Source: Flavipsychrobacter sp. (GTDB lineage: Bacteria; Bacteroidota; Bacteroidia; Chitinophagales; Chitinophagaceae). From it: DNA of 7,786 nt. Below the pieces are notes generated by a model. It was not told where the DNA came from and searched no databases. It saw only the letters and a program-made list of their open reading frames with translations. Made by a program: the position numbers and the translations under genes. The stretch is taken from contig JAJNBR010000269.1 in the NCBI GenBank assembly GCA_021156265.1, positions 1 to 7,786 of the forward strand, read 5' to 3'. This document shows, piece after piece, positions 1-5,452 of the stretch (the stretch's first letter is position 1; each line of letters starts with the position of its first letter).

Positions 1-4
1 TGCT

Positions 5-12
5 TATTTTTG
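5..12 (+). promoter_or_regulatory. Candidate Bacteroidota -7 promoter box
   Basis: The octamer TATTTTTG is an exact match to the Bacteroidota primary sigma factor -7 consensus TAnnTTTG. It ends 19 bases before the methyltransferase ATG, a plausible distance for a short leader. The -33 element would lie outside the window, so only half of the promoter can be judged. T-rich octamers of this kind also occur by chance. A TAG triplet at 20-22 lies between the box and the ATG. Confidence 0.35.
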
Positions 13-31
13 AGGCCCTTAGAACTATTTT

Positions 32-1060
32 ATGGTAAAGACCCAGGCCCCGAAGGCCCCGCTTTTTTCGACTGATAAGAAACCGGCACTGGAAGCCATA
101 TCGATGGCCCAGTTCATAGCATTTGCACCTTATGTTTTCCAGGCGTCAGTCATACTGCGCGACAGCAATATCCTGCGACTGGTTGAACAGAAACGTGAAG
201 GCAGCACGATCGATGAACTCGCGCAACAGGTAAACATGTCTGTATATGCCGTACGCGTGCTGCTCGAAGCCGGCCTGGGCATTGGCCTTGTATACCGTAA
301 AGACGATAAGTTCTTCCTCGCCAAGACCGGCCACTTCTTCCTGAACGACCCGATGACGAAGATCAATACCGATTTCATGCGCGATGTGCGTCATCTAGGT
401 GATTGGCAGACGATCTACCAGGGCTTGTCGATCATGCAAGAGCCGGCAAGAAAGAGCTGGTTTGATTTCGACCACTACTATTCCGACAATGCTTTCCCGG
501 TGGCAATGCCACTCATATTTGCCCAACCCACCAAAAAGGTAATGGACATAGGCGCCAATACGGGCAAGTTTACACTAGCATGTCTTGCTTATGACCAGGA
601 CGTGGAAGTAGGTCTTGTGGACCTGCAGGTACAACTGAATGTAGCCAAACAAATAGTTGCTGATGCCGGCTATAGCGACCGTGCAAAATTCTTCGCCGTA
701 GATATGCTGGACGAGCAATCGGAATTGCCCGAAGGTTACGATGTGATCTGGATGAGCCAGTTCCTGGATTGCTTTGCAGAGCACCAGGTAATTTCTATCC
801 TGGGTAAGTGCCACCGCGCACTCGGCCCTGATGGTCGCGTGTTCATCAACGAAACTTTCTGGGACCGCCAGCGTTTCGAAGCATCGGCATTCAGCCTGCA
901 AATGACCTCGCTGTACTTTACCACCATGGCCAACGGCAACAGCCAGATGTATGCCTACGAGCTGTTCTCTAAATTGATAGACCAGGCAGGTTTTGAAGTA
1001 GTGAACATTACAGACAACGTAGGCCTGAGCCATACCATCCTGGAGTTAAGAAAGAAATAG
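32..1060 (+). CDS. SAM-dependent methyltransferase with winged-helix N-terminus (pigment cluster)
   Basis: This 342-residue protein is built like the class I methyltransferases of the Methyltransf_2 type. Residues about 40-105 form a winged-helix dimerisation domain with an ILRLVEQ...DELAQQ pattern. The Rossmann domain begins with the SAM-binding glycine loop VMDIGANTGKF (170-180), followed by acidic D197 and by D224 in AVDML. Residues 259-274 (KCHRALGPDGRVFINE) match the strand-helix block typical of plant and polyketide O-methyltransferases. The catalytic His-Asp pair of those enzymes aligns here with L245-D246, so the usual general-base His is missing. By context it may methylate the aryl head group of a flexirubin-type pigment, on carbon or oxygen; this is inferred. 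The ATG at 32 gives the longest frame and keeps the whole N-terminal domain. It is probably the first visible gene of the operon. Family confidence is high; substrate confidence is low. Confidence 0.88.
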   Translation: MVKTQAPKAPLFSTDKKPALEAISMAQFIAFAPYVFQASVILRDSNILRLVEQKREGSTIDELAQQVNMSVYAVRVLLEAGLGIGLVYRKDDKFFLAKTGHFFLNDPMTKINTDFMRDVRHLGDWQTIYQGLSIMQEPARKSWFDFDHYYSDNAFPVAMPLIFAQPTKKVMDIGANTGKFTLACLAYDQDVEVGLVDLQVQLNVAKQIVADAGYSDRAKFFAVDMLDEQSELPEGYDVIWMSQFLDCFAEHQVISILGKCHRALGPDGRVFINETFWDRQRFEASAFSLQMTSLYFTTMANGNSQMYAYELFSKLIDQAGFEVVNITDNVGLSHTILELRKK

Positions 1061-1097
1061 ACCATCATTATAGCACCCTGTAAGTATCATTTTTTTT

Positions 1098-2339
1098 ATG
1101 AGTATCAAGAAGCAAGTTGACGTGTTGGTGATCGGTGCAGGGCCTTCGGGCACTGTGGCCGCATCTATTATGCACCAGAAGGGATTGGACGTTCAAATAG
1201 TGGAAAAGCAACGCTTCCCGCGCTTTGTGATCGGCGAAAGCCTGTTGCCCCGTTGTATGGAGGCGCTCGAGGAAGCAAAGTTCCTCGACGCAGTGAAGGC
1301 AAAACATTTTCAGCAAAAAGACGGCGCCAAGTTTGTGATGGGCGACCAGGTTTGCGATTTCAACTTCAACCAGCAATTTACGCCGGGATGGAACTGGACC
1401 TGGCAGGTGCCGCGATCGGAGTTTGACAAAGTGCTTGCAGATGAGTGCGAAAAAATGGGCATTCCGTTGCATTACGAAACAGAAGTAACCGATATCAAAA
1501 TATACGACGACCATTCTATCACTACAGTGGTGAAAGATGGCAAAGAAGAAACTATACGGGCTAAGTTCATAGTAGATGGCAGCGGCTACGGTCGCGTGAT
1601 ACCACGCCTGTTTGGTCTCGATAAACCATCTACCCAGGCTCCGCGCAGAACTGTCTTCTGCCATATGACGGATCCTAAGCGCAGCGAGGCGGTAGAACCT
1701 AACCGTATCACTGTTTTTGTTCACGATCCTAAGACCTGGATATGGGTGATACCGTTTTCCAACGGCAATACATCGGTTGGTTATGTAGGCGACCCGGAAT
1801 TTTTCGAAAAATTCCCAAGCGAGATAAAGGAACAATTCAGGGCCCTGCTCAATGCGCAACCCGAGCTGGCCATGCGTTTCGATGAATCTGAAATGGTTTG
1901 GCCGGAGCCGAGGTTCCTGCAAAGCTGGAGCTCTACGACTTCTACGTTTTACGGAAAGGGTTTCGTACTCACCGGCAACGTAACTGAATTTCTTGATCCT
2001 GTATTCTCTTCGGGCGTGACGCTGGCAACCGTAAGTGCGCAGCATGCGGCACACATGGTGGTGCGTGAGCTGAATGGCGAGCAACCGGATTGGGAGAATG
2101 ACTATATGAAGAAGATGATGCAGGGTGTGGACGTCTTCCGCACTTATGTGAACGGGTGGTATGACGGAACACTTTTCAACATCTTTTTTGCCGGGAACAG
2201 GAACCCCGAGATCATGGCGCAGATATGCTCGGTACTGGCCGGTTATGTGTGGGATGACAGCAACCCGTTCGTGAAAAACCACGAGAAGAACATCCGGACG
2301 CTTTCACGTTACCTGGCCACTCAAAAAACTACCATTTAG
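1098..2339 (+). CDS. FAD-dependent halogenase-like oxidoreductase (flexirubin cluster)
   Basis: This 413-residue flavoprotein has the Rossmann dinucleotide loop GAGPSG at residues 13-18, followed by GESLLP at 46-51. K74, in the KDGAKF stretch, lies where flavin-dependent halogenases keep their catalytic Lys. The motif WIWVIP at 214-219 fits the WxWxIP signature that separates halogenases from monooxygenases. The FAD-contact block FLDPVFSSGVTLA at 298-310 is the usual Trp-halogenase/geranylgeranyl-reductase-like signature, although the common GD before it reads GN (293-294). Similar proteins recur in flexirubin and dialkylresorcinol clusters, usually annotated only as NAD(P)/FAD-dependent oxidoreductase. 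It may chlorinate or hydroxylate the aromatic end of the pigment; the sequence cannot decide which. It follows the methyltransferase by 37 bases on the same strand, consistent with one operon. The ATG at 1098 puts the glycine loop at the usual N-terminal position. It has no signal peptide or membrane segment, so it is expected to be cytoplasmic. Confidence 0.88.
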   Translation: MSIKKQVDVLVIGAGPSGTVAASIMHQKGLDVQIVEKQRFPRFVIGESLLPRCMEALEEAKFLDAVKAKHFQQKDGAKFVMGDQVCDFNFNQQFTPGWNWTWQVPRSEFDKVLADECEKMGIPLHYETEVTDIKIYDDHSITTVVKDGKEETIRAKFIVDGSGYGRVIPRLFGLDKPSTQAPRRTVFCHMTDPKRSEAVEPNRITVFVHDPKTWIWVIPFSNGNTSVGYVGDPEFFEKFPSEIKEQFRALLNAQPELAMRFDESEMVWPEPRFLQSWSSTTSTFYGKGFVLTGNVTEFLDPVFSSGVTLATVSAQHAAHMVVRELNGEQPDWENDYMKKMMQGVDVFRTYVNGWYDGTLFNIFFAGNRNPEIMAQICSVLAGYVWDDSNPFVKNHEKNIRTLSRYLATQKTTI

Positions 2340-2370
2340 GCAGCTGCCTGCTCAAAAAAAATCATATTAC

Positions 2371-2985
2371 TTGCACCTGGGGATCAGTCACTGGATACAC
2401 ATTAACAAGGAGTTAGCACGAGGGAATAGTATTCCCCCGCTAACTTTGGATCAGGTATCCGGCACTGCAGATCCCGCTGCTCTCTATCACCGCTTACAGC
2501 ATAACTATCCTAAGTTTTTTAAGATGGATATGCTGAGCAAATGGGCCTGGCTGGGCGCCGAATATCTCCTTAGTTCCGAACAAGGTTCTTTATACGAAGG
2601 GTTGGATAAATCTAAAGTGGCAGTGGTGCTCATGACCTCGCAGGGATGTTTAGATGTGGATAAAAAATACCAGCAAAGTTTTGCAACTATAGCGAGTCCT
2701 GCGTTATTTGTGTACACCTTACCTAATATCATGCTTGGTGAAATTTGCATCCGGCATGGTTTCAAAGGCGAGCAGCTCTGCCTGGTAAGCGACACATTCG
2801 ATACCGGCGAACTGCACTTCTGGGTAAACGACCTTTTAAGCAACAGGGGCATGAATGCATGTCTTTGCGGCTGGGTAGAAGGAACAGCGAATGTCAATGA
2901 CGTTTGCATGTTCTGGGTAGAGAAGGGAGGAAAGAAGGGAACAGAGTTTTCGGCTGCAGGTATGCAGCAGGTATATGGACGCTAA
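2371..2985 (+). CDS. Half-length ketosynthase-like protein (N-terminal KS fold only)
   Basis: This 204-residue protein resembles the short beta-ketoacyl-synthase-like proteins of flexirubin clusters (the KS N-terminal-like family, Ketoacyl-synt_2 type). Recognisable parts are the YPKFFKMD block (46-53), a beta strand leading to QGCLDVD (91-97), the stretch from SPALFVYTLPN (109-119) to GEICIRH (123-129), and LCGWVEG (165-171). Aligned by eye with the full ketosynthase downstream, the nucleophile position of TACSSS falls at F143 in SDTFDTG. The C-terminal half carrying both catalytic His residues is absent, since full ketosynthases are about 400 residues. It is therefore probably not a condensing enzyme; a structural partner, carrier-protein docking or gatekeeping role is inferred. 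The start is TTG at 2371, with no in-frame ATG or GTG between the previous stop and this codon. The next ATG (residue 52) would cut into the conserved block. It lies 31 bases after the flavoenzyme and is probably co-transcribed. Confidence 0.8.
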   Translation: MHLGISHWIHINKELARGNSIPPLTLDQVSGTADPAALYHRLQHNYPKFFKMDMLSKWAWLGAEYLLSSEQGSLYEGLDKSKVAVVLMTSQGCLDVDKKYQQSFATIASPALFVYTLPNIMLGEICIRHGFKGEQLCLVSDTFDTGELHFWVNDLLSNRGMNACLCGWVEGTANVNDVCMFWVEKGGKKGTEFSAAGMQQVYGR

Positions 2986-3026
2986 CCCATTTTTGAGTAC
3001 ATGATAAAGTTGCATTTAGTCAAACC

Positions 3027-3051
3027 CTGGCGCTTACGGGCTGTACGCCAG
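3027..3051 (+). other. Hairpin in the operon gap
   Basis: CTGGCG (3027-3032) pairs perfectly with CGCCAG (3046-3051). After a two-base bulge the stem continues with TAC (3035-3037) against GTA (3043-3045), closing a five-base GGGCT loop. It begins 41 bases after the stop of the half-ketosynthase gene. No T tract follows, so it is not a standard intrinsic terminator. It could stabilise the 3' end of the upstream message or be one stem of a larger RNA. Confidence 0.4.
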
Positions 3052-3182
3052 AGACTGGGAAATGTGCGTGAACAGGAAACAGGATTGTCATTGATGGCGC
3101 CGGTGAATTGTCCGCAGGCAGGTGAAGAAGCTGCCGCCAGAGGAGTAACCGACGGACGCTCTGATAATCGTAAAAAAGCTCC

Positions 3183-3213
3183 GGTTTCAGATGTTATCTT
3201 CGCATCTAAAACC
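3183..3213 (+). other. Imperfect hairpin just before the ketosynthase start
   Basis: GGTTT (3183-3187) plus AGATG (3189-3193) pair with CATCT (3203-3207) plus AAACC (3209-3213). There is one C/A mismatch and a nine-base loop. The stem ends 14 bases before the ATG at 3228, so in RNA it could influence ribosome access. As DNA, the symmetry could instead be an operator around the promoter-like box in its loop. There is no T tract after it. Confidence 0.35.
3195..3202 (+). promoter_or_regulatory. Candidate -7 promoter box for the KS/CLF pair
   Basis: TATCTTCG differs at one position from the Bacteroidota -7 consensus TAnnTTTG, and it lies 25 bases before the ketosynthase ATG. I do not see a TTTG-like -33 element at the expected distance upstream. 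If real, it would give the ketosynthase and chain-length-factor genes their own promoter inside the operon. The box sits in the loop of the inverted repeat at 3183-3213. Confidence 0.3.
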
Positions 3214-3227
3214 ATCACGAACATTCG

Positions 3228-4424
3228 ATGAAAGAAAAGGCCTTTGTTGTTGGTACCGGTATCATCACTGCTATCGGTAATGATACTGAGTCGTGTAAAG
3301 CGTCGCTGATGGCAGGGCGCAGCAACATCGGCAAACCCGAATTCCTTCAAACACACTGGCGCGACGAGATACCCGTCGCGGAGGTAAAACTTTCTAATAA
3401 AGAACTGGCGGCGCTGACAGGCGCTGACGAACAATGGCCGCGCACGGCACTGCTGAGCGCGGTTGCCGTTAAAGAAGCATGGGCTCCGTTCAAGGATAAG
3501 ATGAGAGGCTTGCGTGTGGGATTCTTTTCAGCCAACACCGTTGGTGGAATGGATCTGACCGAAAGTTATTATGGCCAGTTCCAGAAAGACCGCAACGATG
3601 TAGATTTTTCTAAGCTGGCCAACCACGAATGTGGCGCGGTAACTGAGATCGTGGCGGGACTGTTTGGCTTCAGTGACTTCGTGACCACGGTAAGCACGGC
3701 GTGTTCCTCGTCAGCCAACAGCATCATGATGGCTACGCAAATGATAGCGAACGGCATGATAGATGTAGCCGTTGCCGGCGGTGCGGATAGCCTTTCACGC
3801 TTTACGCTGAATGGCTTTAATACGCTGATGATACTGGACAGGCAGCCCTGCCAGCCATTTGACAATAACAGGAGAGGCCTGAACCTTGGTGAAGGCGCTG
3901 CCTACATTGTACTGATGAGTGAAAAAGCCATGCAGCAATGCGGAGCAACTGCGGTATGCACGGTGAGCGGTTATGCAAACAACAATGACGCTTACCACCA
4001 GACGGCATCTTCACCTGAAGGCACAGGCAATAAACTGGCAATGCTGAATGCTATGAAAACAGCAGGCGTCTCGCCAAAAGACATCGATTATATCAACCTG
4101 CACGGCACAGGTACCGCTAATAACGACAGCTCTGAAGGGAAAGCAATAGAAGCTGTGTTCAATGGTTATCTTCCAAAGGCATCATCCACCAAAGCTTATA
4201 CCGGGCATACATTAGGAGCGGCGGGCGCCGTGGAAGCCGTGTTTAGTTACATCGCCATTCGCGATGGCATTGTGTATCCCAACCTTCGCTGGCAAACACA
4301 AATGGAAGACATCAGCTGGCAACCTGTAACTGAATTGCAAACCGGGCAGGATATCAACCACGTGTTGTCTAACTCTTTCGGGTTTGGCGGCAATTGTTCA
4401 TCTCTCGTTTTCTCAAAAAGCTAG
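3228..4424 (+). CDS. Beta-ketoacyl-ACP synthase, catalytic KS of the aryl polyene / flexirubin pathway
   Basis: This is a complete 398-residue KAS II-type ketosynthase, the usual length for the family. It starts with the strand FVVGTGIITAIGN. The nucleophile is C159 in STACSSS, the first catalytic His is H292 in LHGTGT, the conserved Lys is K322, and the second His is H327 in TGHTLGAAGA. The C-terminal glycine-rich NSFGFGGN is at 381-388. With all catalytic residues in place, it should perform decarboxylative Claisen condensation of malonyl-ACP with an acyl primer in the cytoplasm. It is followed after one base by a degenerate ketosynthase, the arrangement of KS/CLF pairs such as ApeO/ApeC of bacterial aryl polyene synthesis. 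It therefore most likely builds the polyene chain on an aromatic starter. The ATG at 3228 is right because it directly precedes the first conserved strand; no Shine-Dalgarno sequence is visible. Confidence 0.93.
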   Translation: MKEKAFVVGTGIITAIGNDTESCKASLMAGRSNIGKPEFLQTHWRDEIPVAEVKLSNKELAALTGADEQWPRTALLSAVAVKEAWAPFKDKMRGLRVGFFSANTVGGMDLTESYYGQFQKDRNDVDFSKLANHECGAVTEIVAGLFGFSDFVTTVSTACSSSANSIMMATQMIANGMIDVAVAGGADSLSRFTLNGFNTLMILDRQPCQPFDNNRRGLNLGEGAAYIVLMSEKAMQQCGATAVCTVSGYANNNDAYHQTASSPEGTGNKLAMLNAMKTAGVSPKDIDYINLHGTGTANNDSSEGKAIEAVFNGYLPKASSTKAYTGHTLGAAGAVEAVFSYIAIRDGIVYPNLRWQTQMEDISWQPVTELQTGQDINHVLSNSFGFGGNCSSLVFSKS

Positions 4425-4425
4425 C

Positions 4426-5397
4426 ATGGATCTGTATCTGAAAGGCACGGGAATAATTTACACAGGAGAAATACCACCCATGCAACTGCGCCGTATGGGC
4501 AAAGCAGTACGCATTGGCATTGCTGCAGCTAAAGAGTGCATGAAACAAAGCGGTATCGAGCGCCCGGATGCCATCTCTGTTGGCACCGCTATGGGCTGCC
4601 TGGAAGACACCGACAATTTTTTGCAGAAAATGGTATCGCAGGGCGAACAAATGCTCACACCAACTGCTTTTATACAATCTACGCACAATACGGTTGCGGG
4701 TACGATAGCCATGCTTACGGGCTGCAACGGTCATAATCTTACCTATGTCCAAAGGGGTCATTCGTTCGAGCATGCGATGATCAACGCCCAGCTATACCTT
4801 GATGAGCACCCCGGCGAAAAAATGCTGGTAGGTGGTATAGACGAGTTGACAGGCACCAGCCAGGCAGTGCTGCAACATGCAAGAATATACCGCTTAGAAA
4901 ACTCTGATCCTGCAACATTGCTCACCAGTTCTGAAGCAGGGAGCATAGCCGGCGAAGGTGTTGCCTTTTTTACGGTAGCCGGTTCAAAACAGGAAGGTCT
5001 CAACCTGCATATCAAAGACATTTCGGCTTTCGTCACCAAAGACATAACAGTAGCCGTTAGTAAGCTAAGCGATTTCATGTCGCACAATGGCATAAGCCCG
5101 GAAGATATTGACCTTGTTGTTCTGGGCGTAAGCGGCGACGAGCGCACCTCTGTTTTTTACAGAAAGCTACAGCTATCCACGTTTGCCAACCAGAGCCAGG
5201 CAGCGTTTAAACACCTGTCGGGCGAATATGGTACGGCGAGTGCATTAGGCCTGGGATTGATCATGCATGCGGCAAACCACAACCATCTGCCCGAAGCGAT
5301 GGTGGTCAACCATCCGCCAAAGAAACTAGAGCGCATCCTGCTCATCAATAATTACGCACACTACTACAGCTACTGGAACATTTCGGTGCTCCGGTAA
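4426..5397 (+). CDS. Catalytically dead ketosynthase / chain-length-factor-like subunit
   Basis: This 323-residue protein has a thiolase-fold ketosynthase pattern but lacks the active site. Aligned by eye with the ketosynthase upstream, the nucleophile Cys is replaced by G111 (QRGHSFEHA). The LHGTGT His corresponds to G234 (LGVSGDE), and the second His to E267 (LSGEYGTASALG). It is also about 75 residues shorter than the active partner. These changes suit the non-catalytic half of a KS/CLF heterodimer that shapes the chain-elongation tunnel. ATG 4426 lies one base after the ketosynthase stop, implying translational coupling and equal production. An upstream in-frame TTG at 4384 would add 14 residues overlapping the previous gene and is less likely. 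The MDLYLKGTGIIYTG start aligns with the first strand of the fold. It is the last pigment gene in the window. Its function as a chain-length factor is inferred from context and residue loss. Confidence 0.85.
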   Translation: MDLYLKGTGIIYTGEIPPMQLRRMGKAVRIGIAAAKECMKQSGIERPDAISVGTAMGCLEDTDNFLQKMVSQGEQMLTPTAFIQSTHNTVAGTIAMLTGCNGHNLTYVQRGHSFEHAMINAQLYLDEHPGEKMLVGGIDELTGTSQAVLQHARIYRLENSDPATLLTSSEAGSIAGEGVAFFTVAGSKQEGLNLHIKDISAFVTKDITVAVSKLSDFMSHNGISPEDIDLVVLGVSGDERTSVFYRKLQLSTFANQSQAAFKHLSGEYGTASALGLGLIMHAANHNHLPEAMVVNHPPKKLERILLINNYAHYYSYWNISVLR

Positions 5398-5418
5398 AAA
5401 AGCTGGCACCCTTTTTTT
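5396..5418 (+). terminator. Weak A/T-stem terminator candidate after the pigment operon
   Basis: AAAAAAG (5396-5402), which begins inside the TAA stop, can pair with CTTTTTT (5411-5417) around an eight-base loop, and the T run extends to 5418. The stem is almost entirely A-T and so is weak. The position at the end of the operon and the T tract fit an intrinsic terminator, but read-through into the GH15 gene is quite possible. Confidence 0.3.
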
Positions 5419-5452
5419 GCGTCGTGATTTGTATTTACGCTAATCAGCTGAT

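Larger units (their letters stand above)
2986..3227. other. Unexplained structured gap between two pigment genes
   Basis: These 242 bases are much longer than the other gaps in the operon (1 to 37 bases). Several inverted repeats are visible: 3027-3051; a nested pair with GTCCG (3110-3114) against CGGAC (3153-3157) enclosing GGCAG (3117-3121) against CTGCC (3131-3135); and 3183-3213. The octamer CGCCAGAG occurs at 3046 and again at 3135. A 76-codon frame runs on + from ATG 3001 and overlaps the next start by ATGA; it is Arg-rich and has no carrier-protein serine motif. A minus-strand frame also spans the gap and runs on into the ketosynthase gene. I recognise neither product. The region could be a leader or attenuator RNA, a small RNA, a small protein gene or decayed sequence. 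I found no convincing match to the cobalamin, TPP or SAM riboswitch consensus. Confidence 0.4.

Noticed and set aside
575..1033. Minus-strand open frame of 152 codons inside the methyltransferase gene
   Set aside because: It is antisense to conserved SAM-binding motifs and its product resembles no family I know.
1068..2282. Open frame of 404 codons on the minus strand opposite the flavoenzyme gene
   Set aside because: The product has no recognisable domain and is rich in His, Arg and Cys, as expected from the antisense of a coding gene. The plus strand encodes a clear FAD enzyme across the same bases.
3050..3165. Cobalamin riboswitch resemblance (GGGAAA, GCCAGAGGAG and ACCG stretches)
   Set aside because: The conserved core, including GGTG followed by AAATCC and the B12 box with GGAGACC, is not present in the right order. 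A covariance-model search would be needed to revive the idea.
3001..3231. Possible 76-residue small protein on + with an ATGA overlap to the ketosynthase
   Set aside because: It has no recognisable motif, in particular no carrier-protein DSL serine, no ribosome binding site, and hairpins run through it. The overlap is suggestive, so it is kept as a possibility under the gap entry but not called a gene.
2982..3434. Minus-strand open frame of 150 codons spanning the gap and the start of the ketosynthase gene
   Set aside because: About half of it is antisense to conserved ketosynthase sequence, and no domain is recognisable. The part within the gap could still be tested for conservation.
4384..4425. 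TTG start that would lengthen the chain-length-factor protein by 14 residues
   Set aside because: It lies inside the conserved end of the ketosynthase gene. ATG 4426, one base after that stop, aligns with the first strand of the fold.
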